Assembly: GCA_964497975.1 (NCBI GenBank) | Contig: CAZCFO010000001.1 | Location: forward strand, 310,001 to 374,000 | Direction: 5' to 3' | Origin: JABFSS01 sp964497975 | GTDB taxonomy: Bacteria > Patescibacteriota > Gracilibacteria > Peribacterales > Peribacteraceae | Length of the DNA: 64,000 nucleotides | Part shown: piece by piece, positions 40,420 to 48,184 of the stretch | Numbering within the stretch: position 1 is the first letter of the stretch | Layout: each line of letters starts with the position of its first letter | The notes under the pieces: model-generated | The model's database searches: none | What the model saw: only the letters and a program-made list of their open reading frames with translations | What the model was told of the DNA's origin: nothing | Translations under genes and position numbers: made by a program

Positions 40420-41600
40420 GGAAAGAATGGTCGATCGCCGGCATTCTCCAGCTTATTGCGATCTTCCTCGCGACTGAAGTGCAGACGCTCGCGCAGGTCC
40501 GGACGGATGAGGCGAAGTACCTGCTGAATATCCCCTACCCCCATCCGCCGCTCCTGCGGTGGGTGATGTCGCTGACCGAAGCGCTCCCGTTTCAGGAAGT
40601 GTTCTGGCGGCTGCTGCTCGCGACTCTTCTGGTCCAGGCCGTGTGGCTGATCTGGGATATGACCCGTTCGATGCATCTGGAGGACCGGATAATGGTGTGC
40701 GCAGGCTGGATTCTCTCTTCCGCGGTCCTCACGCAGGCCGGATCGATCATGATGGCGCCGGTCACGGCACTGCAGGCGCTGGTGTTCGTCTGGCTGATGA
40801 CACGCCCGGAGCTGGTGAAGAAGTATCCCGCTGGGATCGCCCTCTTCTGGCTCGCATCGCTCTTCACGGCGTATCAGGCGGTGCTCTTTGCGCCTCTCGC
40901 CTGGACGGTCCTGCGACGGGGAGGCCAATCCCGGATGAAGTCTGCGCTGTTCGTGATGGGACCCATGGCGCTCCTGGCCCTCTACACGCTGACGTCTCCG
41001 CTGGTGCTTGGAGCCTTCCTGCTGAAGGGGAACGGTGATGTGCGGATTGCGACGCGCATGCATGATCTTCTGGGGCTCTGGGCTGTCGGCGGTGCGGTGA
41101 TCGCGAGCGCCGTGGGGACGTGGGGGATCCTGAAATCGAAGAATCTGGGTCTGATGGGAAGCCTGGTACTGGTCTGCGCCTATCTGCTCCTCCCGCCCGC
41201 TCATCCGTACTATGCGATCCTCTTCACGCCGCTGTTCGTGGCGGGACTGTTCCATCTGTTTCACGGGCGCAAGCACCCGCATGCGTTCCCGATGCTCGCC
41301 TGCCTCCTCTTCGCCACGGCGCTCGTGACATGGTTTGCGCGACCAGAGACCGTTCCCGGTCCCGCCCGGTCGGTGATGCAGGCGGTGGATGCCAGTTCGG
41401 GATCGGGTGTCATTTTGATATACGGTTCATTCGGGCATGAATGGCAGTACGAATCACACACGGTCATACGGCGCTACACACCGGAGTCCGTGAAGGATGC
41501 CAAGGCGATCGTCTGCCTGGAAACCTGCGACCCGCCGTTCAACACGAGCGGATGGAAGCGCGTGGCGGGAGTGGAGGTGGAGACGTGGGTGAGAAAATAG
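40410..41600 (+). CDS. GT-C type membrane glycosyltransferase-like protein
   Basis: 396 residues with about nine membrane helices. The first outer loop has RTDEAKYLLNIPYPHPPLLR, the acidic motif and HPP signature typical of GT39/GT83-like enzymes that use polyprenyl-linked sugars. The C-terminal soluble tail ends GVEVETWVRK. The donor is probably made by the upstream polyprenyl glycosyltransferase. The start overlaps the previous gene. A REP cluster begins right at the stop. Confidence 0.75.
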   Translation: MHVRKEWSIAGILQLIAIFLATEVQTLAQVRTDEAKYLLNIPYPHPPLLRWVMSLTEALPFQEVFWRLLLATLLVQAVWLIWDMTRSMHLEDRIMVCAGWILSSAVLTQAGSIMMAPVTALQALVFVWLMTRPELVKKYPAGIALFWLASLFTAYQAVLFAPLAWTVLRRGGQSRMKSALFVMGPMALLALYTLTSPLVLGAFLLKGNGDVRIATRMHDLLGLWAVGGAVIASAVGTWGILKSKNLGLMGSLVLVCAYLLLPPAHPYYAILFTPLFVAGLFHLFHGRKHPHAFPMLACLLFATALVTWFARPETVPGPARSVMQAVDASSGSGVILIYGSFGHEWQYESHTVIRRYTPESVKDAKAIVCLETCDPPFNTSGWKRVAGVEVETWVRK

Positions 41601-41817
41601 TCCCTCGTACGCTCGCTGCTCCGCAGCGAGCCACTCGGGATGACAGGGCTTTTTAAAGAAAGGCGTCTCGATACGCCCCTCGGCGCAGCCCGGGGCTACT
41701 CGACGCTCGTTCGCCGAGTAGTTCAGCGCACCGCGCTGAACGTATCGAGGCGTTAGAATGAATAAACCCCTGTCATCCCGAGTAGAAATTTGCGGAGCAA
41801 ATTTCGTACGAGGGACG
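41600..41817. repeat. Three-part REP cluster (BIME-like)
   Basis: Outer units 41600-41648 and 41767-41817 are inverted copies: GTCCCTCGTACG..ACTCGGGATGACAGGG and its complement, each with a different hairpin inside (CTCGCTGC/GCAGCGAG; AAATTTGC/GCAAATTT). Two more units in the middle (41662-41754) share CTCGATACG..CTACTCG ends with other hairpins. It fills the gap between two convergent genes. Confidence 0.85.
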
Positions 41818-41818
41818 T

Positions 41819-42772
41819 TCATATGCGATAATACTCTCGATACCACTCGACAAACCTCGGCACGCCGTCTTTGATCGTCGTCTTGGGATCATACCCGAGC
41901 ATCTTCCGGGCCTTGGAGATATCCGCGGAGCTTGCCGTGGTGTCGCCGGGCTGCATGGGCAGCATCTCCTTCTTCGCCTCCTTCCCCACAGTGGTTTCGA
42001 CGAGGCGGATGTATTCCATCAGCTCCTCCTGCTTGCCGCAGCCGAGGTTGAAGATCTCCTCGTCGTAGTTTTTGTCGATGGAGGCGATGATTCCGTCCGC
42101 GATGTCGTCGACGTACGTGAAGTCGCGCTTCATCTTGCCGAAGCCGAAGACCTGTATGGGCTTATCCTTCAAGATCGCGTCCGTGAAGAGGAACAGAGCC
42201 ATATCGGGACGGCCGTACGGACCGTAGACGGTGAAAAACCGCAGGCCGGTCGTCTTCGTACCATAGAGATGATGATAGGTATGGGCCATCAGCTCGTTGT
42301 CCTTCTTGTTCTGGCCGTAGAGCGAGAGCTGGTCGTCCGTCCGGTGCTCCTCGGATGACGGGAACGTGGTGTTGCCGCCATACACGGAGCTGGAGGACGC
42401 ATAGATAAGCCCGGGAATTTTCTGCTGCCGGACTTCCTCCAGGACATGGAAGAACCCGCGGATATTGATGTCGATGTACTCGTCCGGATGATCGAACGCG
42501 TAGCGGACGCCCGCGAGCGCGGCGAGATGGCAGACGCGGTCGCAGCCAGTCATGCACTTCCTGACCGTGGCACGGTCGAGGATGTCGCCTTTGACGAACG
42601 TGAACTTCTTGCCGCCTTTCTCTTTAAGGATCTTGAGGCGGGCTTCCTTAAGTGACGGATCGTAATACGCGTTCATGTTGTCGAGGCCGATCACCTCGTC
42701 GCCGCGGGCGAGGAGCTTCTGGATGGTGTGAAAGCCGATGAAGCCGGAGCAGCCGGTCAGGAAGATTTTCAT
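41819..42772 (-). CDS. UDP-glucuronate 4-epimerase-like enzyme
   Basis: Extended SDR, 317 residues. NAD motif LTGCSGFIGFH, HLAALAGVRYAFDHP, active-site SSSSVYG and YGQNK, then RFFTVYGPYGRPDMAL, which is typical of the GAE group that converts UDP-glucuronate to UDP-galacturonate. Consistent with the UDP-glucose dehydrogenase gene nearby. TACCCT ends 6 bases before the ATG. Confidence 0.87.
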   Translation of the reverse strand: MKIFLTGCSGFIGFHTIQKLLARGDEVIGLDNMNAYYDPSLKEARLKILKEKGGKKFTFVKGDILDRATVRKCMTGCDRVCHLAALAGVRYAFDHPDEYIDINIRGFFHVLEEVRQQKIPGLIYASSSSVYGGNTTFPSSEEHRTDDQLSLYGQNKKDNELMAHTYHHLYGTKTTGLRFFTVYGPYGRPDMALFLFTDAILKDKPIQVFGFGKMKRDFTYVDDIADGIIASIDKNYDEEIFNLGCGKQEELMEYIRLVETTVGKEAKKEMLPMQPGDTTASSADISKARKMLGYDPKTTIKDGVPRFVEWYREYYRI

Positions 42773-42810
42773 GCGAGAAGGGTAGCAGAAGGAAAAGTAA
42801 ACCCGGAGAC

Positions 42811-42876
42811 GAAGTACGAATAATGAATTACGAATGTTTCCTAAGGAAGATTCGTAATTCGTAATTCGCTATTCGT
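42811..42876. repeat. Word-array palindrome, 7-base words
   Basis: Left arm GTACGAA, TAATGAA, TTACGAA, TGTTTCC; right arm GATTCGT, AATTCGT, AATTCGC, TATTCGT. ATTACGA family. Lies between an epimerase start and the end of an acyltransferase-like gene. Confidence 0.85.
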
Positions 42877-42883
42877 TTAATGC

Positions 42884-43765
42884 CTACCGCAACAACAGCC
42901 GATACGCCCGGTGCAGCATGGGATAGTTCCTCGTCCGATCCCCCATCCATGCGCCCCCCGCGCACAGGGCAGCGATCAGGACGGCGGACGCGACCGGCGG
43001 AAGAGACGTGCGCGTCAGCGCGGCGATGGCCGCCACGTGCAGGATGTAGAGCAGGAGTGAGTGGCGCCCCATCAGCCCGCACCACTCTTGCACCGGCTTG
43101 ATCCTGTGCACGATGCCGATGATGGCGGGAAAGAATCCGAAGGACACGATGAGTGCGATGGTCAGGGGCGCGTGGACTTTCCCGGTTACGGCGATCGCCA
43201 GCGTCCCGAGGACGACCGCGAGGCCCAGCGCCTGCACGTCCGTCCGGTTCCACAACGCCGGCCAATCGTTTCTGAAAGAACCCGCCATCGCGCCGATACC
43301 GCCGATCGCGGTGAACTTGATCACGTACGGCGACACGTGCATCGCATCCAGGGTGATGAGACCCGTCAGGCACACAGCGCCCGTGACGATCGGTGCGGCA
43401 CCCAAGACCGGCAATAGCATGATCACGATGCCGATCGGCAGCAGGATTTCGAACATCGCCGCGTCCACGGCGCCCTCGGTGATGAGAGCCCGGATCGGCT
43501 CCGGTCCGCGCAGCACGAGATTGAGCAGGACGAAGAGTCCGACCAGCCTGGCGCCCCGCAGCACGATGCTGCGGCCTCTTTTTGCCTTGAGGAGCACGCT
43601 GCTGCCGAGCATCCCGCTCATGAACACGAACCCCACCGATATCCACAGCACGAAGAGTTCGTCGAACCGCACGCCGCCGATGTTCGCCAGCACGTGCACC
43701 ATGACCATGGCGATCACCAATACTCCGCGCAGGGTGTCGAATTCGTTCACTCGTACGGCAGGCAT
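42884..43765 (-). CDS. Acyltransferase-like polytopic membrane protein
   Basis: 293 residues and about nine membrane helices. The N-terminal helix carries EFDTLRGVLVIAMVMVHVL, with the Arg and His positions typical of the acyltransferase-3/DUF1624 (OpgC-like) group that O-acetylates sugars. It sits among sugar-nucleotide genes. TATACT ends 7 bases before the ATG. Exact acceptor unknown. Confidence 0.7.
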   Translation of the reverse strand: MPAVRVNEFDTLRGVLVIAMVMVHVLANIGGVRFDELFVLWISVGFVFMSGMLGSSVLLKAKRGRSIVLRGARLVGLFVLLNLVLRGPEPIRALITEGAVDAAMFEILLPIGIVIMLLPVLGAAPIVTGAVCLTGLITLDAMHVSPYVIKFTAIGGIGAMAGSFRNDWPALWNRTDVQALGLAVVLGTLAIAVTGKVHAPLTIALIVSFGFFPAIIGIVHRIKPVQEWCGLMGRHSLLLYILHVAAIAALTRTSLPPVASAVLIAALCAGGAWMGDRTRNYPMLHRAYRLLLR

Positions 43766-43781
43766 GTGCCCGAGTATACCT

Positions 43782-45122
43782 TCACGCCTTGCCCAGACCG
43801 ATTCCGTGATGCTGCAGCCCCGCGAGCTTCGCCAGCGCGGGCTCGTAGATGTTGCGCCCGTCCCAGAGCTGATCGCCCTTCATGGCCTTCTTCATTTCCC
43901 CCAGATCCGCCCCGCGGAAGACATCCCACTCCGTGAGCAATACCGTCGCATCGGCGTCTTTCACGGCTTCCATGGAGGAGGCGGTGTATGCGACTCCCGG
44001 CGGCAACAACGGCTTCGCCCGCTCCATCGCCTCGGGATCGAACGCGCGGACGGAATGCCCCGCGTCCAGAAGCATCGGAATCAGGTCCAGACTCGGCGCC
44101 TCGCGCATGTCGTCGGTCTTGGGCTTGAAGCTCAATCCCCAGACGGCGACGGTGGACCGCGGGGCGAGCGAGGCCAGGATTTTTCCGAAGAAGCGCGCGC
44201 GCTGCCGCGCGTTGATATGGTCGGTGGCTTCGACGATCGCGAAATCGAGATTGTGCTCGCGCGCGGTGGCCATGAGCGCTTTGACGTCCTTGGGAAAGCA
44301 GCTGCCCCCGTAGCCGATGCCGGCGTGCAGGAAGCGCGGCCCGATGCGGTCGTCGAGGCCCATGCCCGTGGCGATGTCGCGGATGTCGGCGCCGGTCTTC
44401 TCGCACAGTTCCGTCAGCATGTTAATGAAGCTGATTTTGGTGGCGAGGAACGCGTTGCTCGCGTATTTGACGATCTCCGCGCTCTCGCGGCTCATGAAGA
44501 TGATCGGCTTTCCCACGCGCGTGATGGGCCGGTACAGCTCCTCCATGATTTTGCGCGTACCCTGATCAGAACTTGTGGCGAGCGGTGCCGAACCATTGAG
44601 ACCCACCACGATGCGGTCGGGCATCAGCGTGTCGCCGACGGCCATGCCCTCGCGCAGGAATTCGGGATTGCTGATGACCGAGACCGTGTGTGGGACGCCG
44701 CGGCTCCTGAGGATCTCCCGGATCCGGTCCTGGCATTTGAGACCCGTGCCGACGGGGACGGTGGATTTATTGACGAAGACGAGGTCGTGATCAATGTGCT
44801 TCGCCACCGCGTCGCAGACCGAGAAGACCGCACGGAGATCGGCCTGGTGGTTCTCGCCCTGGGGCGTCGCGACGGCGGAAAAGAGGACCTGAACGGAGGG
44901 CAGCACCTGCGTGATGTCGGTGGTGAAGGAGAGAAGTTTGCTCCGAAGACCTTTCTTGATGAGCTCCTCGAGGCCCGGCTCGAAAATCGGGCTTTTGCCC
45001 TGCTTGAGCAGCTCCACTTTTGCGGGATCGATATCGACGCCCATCACGGTGTGCCCCAGCTCCGCGAAGCATGCGGCGGAAACAAGACCAACGTAGCCGG
45101 TACCGATGACGGCGATTTTCAT
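43782..45122 (-). CDS. ugd: UDP-glucose 6-dehydrogenase
   Basis: Oxidises UDP-glucose to UDP-glucuronate with two NAD. 446 residues: Rossmann motif VIGTGYVGLVSAACFAE, FVNKSTVPVGT, NPEFLREGMAV, the catalytic cysteine in GYGGSCFPKD, and WGLSFKPKTDDMREAPS (quoted as one stretch of 17). UDP-glucuronate would feed the GAE-like epimerase. Its ATG is directly next to the left arm of the word array that carries the S23/IVP-like gene, so any older upstream promoter has been displaced. Confidence 0.93.
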   Translation of the reverse strand: MKIAVIGTGYVGLVSAACFAELGHTVMGVDIDPAKVELLKQGKSPIFEPGLEELIKKGLRSKLLSFTTDITQVLPSVQVLFSAVATPQGENHQADLRAVFSVCDAVAKHIDHDLVFVNKSTVPVGTGLKCQDRIREILRSRGVPHTVSVISNPEFLREGMAVGDTLMPDRIVVGLNGSAPLATSSDQGTRKIMEELYRPITRVGKPIIFMSRESAEIVKYASNAFLATKISFINMLTELCEKTGADIRDIATGMGLDDRIGPRFLHAGIGYGGSCFPKDVKALMATAREHNLDFAIVEATDHINARQRARFFGKILASLAPRSTVAVWGLSFKPKTDDMREAPSLDLIPMLLDAGHSVRAFDPEAMERAKPLLPPGVAYTASSMEAVKDADATVLLTEWDVFRGADLGEMKKAMKGDQLWDGRNIYEPALAKLAGLQHHGIGLGKA

Positions 45123-45556
45123 AAGCGATGAGCTATGAGCGATGAGCTATGAGCAGTACGATGGGGACATGCTGGCAATGTCATTTCAGAAGCTGCTCGT
45201 CTGGCAGCGAAGCATGGAACTGGTGAAGGATGTTTATACAATAACAAAAACATTTCCGAAAGAAGAACTCTATGGAATAACGAGCCAGATAAGACGATCT
45301 GCGGTTTCGGTGCCTTCAAATATCGCCGAAGGAAGCCAACGAACGTCGGATAAAGAATTCTCAAATTTCATTCTGATCGCCAGAGGTTCTCTCGCGGAGC
45401 TTATCACTCAACTGCTCATCGCTGCAGAATTGAGATACGGGACACAGACTGCTATCGAAAAAATCCTGAAGGAATGTGATGCTATCAGCCGAAAGCTTTA
45501 TGCCTTTTATTCAAAGCTCACCGCTCGCAGCTCAAAGCTTCCGCGTTCGAGCTGAT
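45121..45556. mobile_element. Word-array element carrying the S23/IVP-like gene
   Basis: Left arm 45123-45156: AGCGATG, AGCTATG, AGCGATG, AGCTATG, AGCAG. Right arm 45512-45554: GCTCACC, GCTCGCA, GCTCAAA, GCTTCCG, which is the same vocabulary on the other strand. Between them lies one gene. This is the same plan as the twenty or so short word-array palindromes in the window, but with a gene in place of the short loop. I read it as the gene-carrying form of the family (inference). Confidence 0.7.
45169..45555 (+). CDS. Four-helix-bundle protein, 23S rRNA IVP/S23 family
   Basis: 128 residues with the clear family pattern SFQKLLVWQRSMELVKDVY, KTFPKEELYGITSQIRRSA and VSVPSNIAEGSQR, then two more helices. 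Known relatives are the proteins encoded inside intervening sequences of 23S rRNA and the Avd protein of diversity-generating retroelements, both nucleic-acid-binding pentamers. TACGAT ends 6 bases before the ATG at 45169; the longer frame starts within the repeat. Its last residues (TARSSKLPRSS) are encoded by the right repeat arm. Role here unknown. Confidence 0.9.
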   Translation: MLAMSFQKLLVWQRSMELVKDVYTITKTFPKEELYGITSQIRRSAVSVPSNIAEGSQRTSDKEFSNFILIARGSLAELITQLLIAAELRYGTQTAIEKILKECDAISRKLYAFYSKLTARSSKLPRSS

Positions 45557-45567
45557 TTCTTCTCCAT

Positions 45568-46515
45568 ATGAAAATACTTGTCACCGGCTCCATCGCGTAC
45601 GACGTCCTCCTCCAGTACGACGGTTCCTTCAAAGACGCCATCGGCGGGGCGGACCTGGAATCGCTCTCGGTGTCGTTCTTCAGCCCGCATTACGCGCGCC
45701 ATCACGGCGGCACGGGCGCGAACATCGCGTGGAACCTCCGGCTGCTGAACCAGGTTCCCCTCCTCGTCGGCACGGTTGGCAGCGACGGCGGCGAGTATCT
45801 GGCGCTGATGGAGGAACGGGGCATCGCGACCGGCCGCATCGAGACGCTGCCCAGACACGTGACCGCGACGGCGATCATCGGAACCGACAGCCGTGAACGA
45901 CAGATCGCGTTCTTTCACCCGGGGGCGGACGCGCACGGGTCGTGGCCGGACATAAGTGACGATCGCGAGGACATCGCGTGGGGCATCGTGAGCCCCCGCA
46001 ACGGCGTGCTGATGATGGAAGCGGTGCGTGCGTGCGCGAAGCAGAAGATCCCGTGGATGTTCGACCCGGGCCAGCTGATCATCGGACTGGGCGCGGAGGA
46101 TCTGGTCCGCGGAATCAAGACGAGCTCCGCGACGATCGTGAACGAATACGAATGGAGTCTGCTCTCGGAGAAGGCCGGCATGTCTGTGGATGACGTCCTG
46201 AAGATCAATCCCCTTTTGATTATCACGCAAGGCGAGAACGGCATGACGATCCATTCAAAGAAAGAAGGCATGATCACTCTGCCGGCCTGCAAAGCAGAGA
46301 AACTGGTGAACCCTACCGGCGCGGGCGACGCGTTGCGCGCGGGATTTTTGACGGGTCTCGCGGCCGGTTGGTCGCTGAAGCACTGCGGCATGCTCGGTGC
46401 GTCGATGGGATCGTTTGTCGTCGAACAGGAAGGCACGCTGATCGATTTCCTGGATGCCAAGGACGTGTGGAACAGGGCGGAAAGGGCGTACGCGGAGGCC
46501 CTTCCAGCCCTGTAA
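45568..46515 (+). CDS. PfkB family sugar/nucleoside kinase, possibly adenosine kinase
   Basis: Ribokinase-fold kinase of 315 residues. N-terminal VTGSIAYDVLLQYDG, the glycine pair HHGGTGANIAWNLR, and the catalytic NPTGAGDALRAGF near the C terminus. Its neighbour encodes adenosylhomocysteinase, which releases adenosine, so adenosine kinase is a reasonable guess. A sugar kinase cannot be excluded. The upstream gap was replaced by the S23-carrying element. Confidence 0.82.
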   Translation: MKILVTGSIAYDVLLQYDGSFKDAIGGADLESLSVSFFSPHYARHHGGTGANIAWNLRLLNQVPLLVGTVGSDGGEYLALMEERGIATGRIETLPRHVTATAIIGTDSRERQIAFFHPGADAHGSWPDISDDREDIAWGIVSPRNGVLMMEAVRACAKQKIPWMFDPGQLIIGLGAEDLVRGIKTSSATIVNEYEWSLLSEKAGMSVDDVLKINPLLIITQGENGMTIHSKKEGMITLPACKAEKLVNPTGAGDALRAGFLTGLAAGWSLKHCGMLGASMGSFVVEQEGTLIDFLDAKDVWNRAERAYAEALPAL

Positions 46516-46535
46516 TAGCCAATTTAACGAGTATA

Positions 46536-46544
46536 TGGTATAAT
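46536..46544 (+). promoter_or_regulatory. Extended -10 promoter of the 31-residue peptide
   Basis: TGGTATAAT, a perfect -10 with TGN extension. An ATG lies 10 bases downstream (46555) and opens an 18-codon leader frame that overlaps the peptide gene at 46590. The leader carries the Shine-Dalgarno of that gene. Confidence 0.65.
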
Positions 46545-46589
46545 ATTTCTGGTCATGGCAATTCCGCCAAGACCAGAAAGGAGGCAGCC

Positions 46590-46685
46590 ATGCCTCTTCC
46601 ACCATCGATGAGGATCCCGCCGTGGATCCCCATCGCCTTTGTCCTCTTAGCGGTCGTGCTGTACTTCGTGTACGGCATCCGCTGA
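46590..46685 (+). CDS. 31-residue single-helix membrane peptide
   Basis: MPLPPSMRIPPW followed by a hydrophobic helix IPIAFVLLAVVLYFVYGIR. It has one of the strongest Shine-Dalgarno sites in the window (AAAGGAGG, 5 bases before the ATG) and its own promoter and terminator. It is therefore a free-standing small gene, similar in design to the 42-residue peptide at 18014. Function unknown. Confidence 0.65.
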   Translation: MPLPPSMRIPPWIPIAFVLLAVVLYFVYGIR

Positions 46686-46691
46686 GAGAGC

Positions 46692-46728
46692 ATCCCCCTC
46701 ACGCACATCGCGCTGAGGGGGGTATTTT
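46692..46728 (+). terminator. Rho-independent terminator
   Basis: Stem CCCCCTCA / TGAGGGGG with inner GC pairs, followed by TATTTT. Closes the 31-residue peptide transcript. Confidence 0.7.
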
Positions 46729-46765
46729 GAAGGGAAGGCATCTGCAAGAAACAGTGTTCCTCCTC

Positions 46766-46828
46766 TGAATCATGAATATTGAATCCTGAGGGAATGTCAG
46801 AATTCATGATTCGTAATTCATAATTCAC
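46766..46828. repeat. Word-array palindrome, 7-base words
   Basis: Left arm TGAATCA, TGAATAT, TGAATCC, TGAGGGA; right arm AATTCAT, GATTCGT, AATTCAT, AATTCAC. Lies between the small peptide terminator and ahcY. Confidence 0.85.
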
Positions 46829-46861
46829 TCTGTTACCCTTTGCTGCGTTCCCCACTTGATT

Positions 46862-48115
46862 ATGTCACACGTGAAAGACCCGTCGCTCGCCGAACAGGGC
46901 AGGCTCAACCTCGAAATCGCCGAGCGCCGCATGGGCGCATTGATGATGGTGCAGGAGCGATTCAAAAAGGAGAAGCTGTTCAAGGGGCTGACGATCGGCA
47001 TGGCGCTGCACGTGACCAAGGAGACCGGCATCCTGGTGCGGACGCTCACCGCCGGCGGCGCGAAGGTGGCCATCACCGGCTGCAACCCGCTCAGCACGCA
47101 GGACGACATCGCTGCGGCGCTCGCGGAGGAGGAGAACGTACAGGTGTGGGCGTACAAGGGCGAATCGAAGGAGGATTACTACCGCTTTCTGACCGCGGTG
47201 ATCGAAACGAAACCGCACATCACCATCGACGACGGCTGCGATCTCGTGACCGAAATGCACACCAAGCATCCCGCCCTGCTGAATAACCTGATCGGCGGCT
47301 GCGAGGAGACCACCACCGGCATCATCCGCCTGCATTCCATGGTCCGCGACGGCGCATTGAAGATCCCGATGATCGCGGTGAACGACAACAAGACCAAGCA
47401 CCTGATGGACAACTACTACGGCACCGGCCAGTCGACGTTCGACGGCATCCTGCGGTCGACCAACCTGCTCATCGCCGGCAAGACGGTCGTCGTCCTGGGA
47501 TACGGCAGCTGCGGCAAGGGCGTGGCAATGCGCGCGCAGGGGCTCGGGGCGCAGGTGATCGTGACGGAAGTCGATAACTTCGCCGCTCTGCAGGCCGTCA
47601 TGGACGGCCACCGCGTGATGAAGATGGAGGACGCCAGCCCGATCGGCGATCTGTTCATCACCGTCACCGGCAACCTGCACGTGATCCGCTGGGAGCACAT
47701 GGAGAAGATGAAGGACGGCGCCGTGCTCGCGAACTCCGGGCACTTCGACTGCGAGCTGGACCTGGCGACGCTGGAGAAGAACGCCAAAGGCAAGCGCCGC
47801 GTCCGCCACTATCTGGACGAGTATCTGATGAAATCCGGCCGCGTGATCTACGTCGCCGGCGAAGGCCGCCTGGTGAACCTCGCGTCGGCGGAAGGGCACC
47901 CGAGCGAAGTGATGAGCCTCAGCTTCTGCGGCCAGGCGCTCGCGTGCGAGTACCTCGTGAAGAACAAGGGCAAGATGAAGCCGGGCGTCATCACGCTCCC
48001 GCCCGAAATCGACGATACGATCTCGGCCTATCAGCTGAGCGCGATGGGCGTCGCGATTGATGAGCTCACCCCGGAGCAGATCAAGTACCTGGGAAGCTGG
48101 GAGGAAGGGACGTGA
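46862..48115 (+). CDS. ahcY: Adenosylhomocysteinase
   Basis: Hydrolyses S-adenosylhomocysteine to adenosine and homocysteine. 417 residues: TGCNPLSTQDDIAAAL, the NAD-binding VVLGYGSCGKGVAMRAQG, GHFDCELDLATLE and a C terminus ending KYLGSWEEGT. It lacks the roughly 40-residue insert of many bacterial forms and so resembles the shorter archaeal type. TACCCT lies about 25 bases before the ATG. After the stop lie a REP unit and a broken second copy of the gene end. Confidence 0.95.
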   Translation: MSHVKDPSLAEQGRLNLEIAERRMGALMMVQERFKKEKLFKGLTIGMALHVTKETGILVRTLTAGGAKVAITGCNPLSTQDDIAAALAEEENVQVWAYKGESKEDYYRFLTAVIETKPHITIDDGCDLVTEMHTKHPALLNNLIGGCEETTTGIIRLHSMVRDGALKIPMIAVNDNKTKHLMDNYYGTGQSTFDGILRSTNLLIAGKTVVVLGYGSCGKGVAMRAQGLGAQVIVTEVDNFAALQAVMDGHRVMKMEDASPIGDLFITVTGNLHVIRWEHMEKMKDGAVLANSGHFDCELDLATLEKNAKGKRRVRHYLDEYLMKSGRVIYVAGEGRLVNLASAEGHPSEVMSLSFCGQALACEYLVKNKGKMKPGVITLPPEIDDTISAYQLSAMGVAIDELTPEQIKYLGSWEEGT

Positions 48116-48117
48116 TC

Positions 48118-48160
48118 TGTCATCCCGAGTAGCTCGCTGCGGCACTGCGAGCGTATCGGG
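48118..48160. repeat. REP-like unit after ahcY
   Basis: TGTCATCCCGAGTAG, hairpin CTCGC..GCGAG, then CGTATCGGGG. Conserved ends as in the cluster at 41600 with a different hairpin. Confidence 0.75.
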
Positions 48161-48181
48161 GGATGGGAGGAAGGAATCTGA
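48161..48181 (+). pseudogene. Broken second copy of the ahcY 3' end
   Basis: GGA TGG GAG GAA GGA ATC TGA reads G-W-E-E-G-I-stop, matching the functional ending S-W-E-E-G-T-stop at 48095-48115, including eleven identical bases in a row. It lies directly beyond the REP-like unit. Confidence 0.55.
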
Positions 48182-48184
48182 TGA

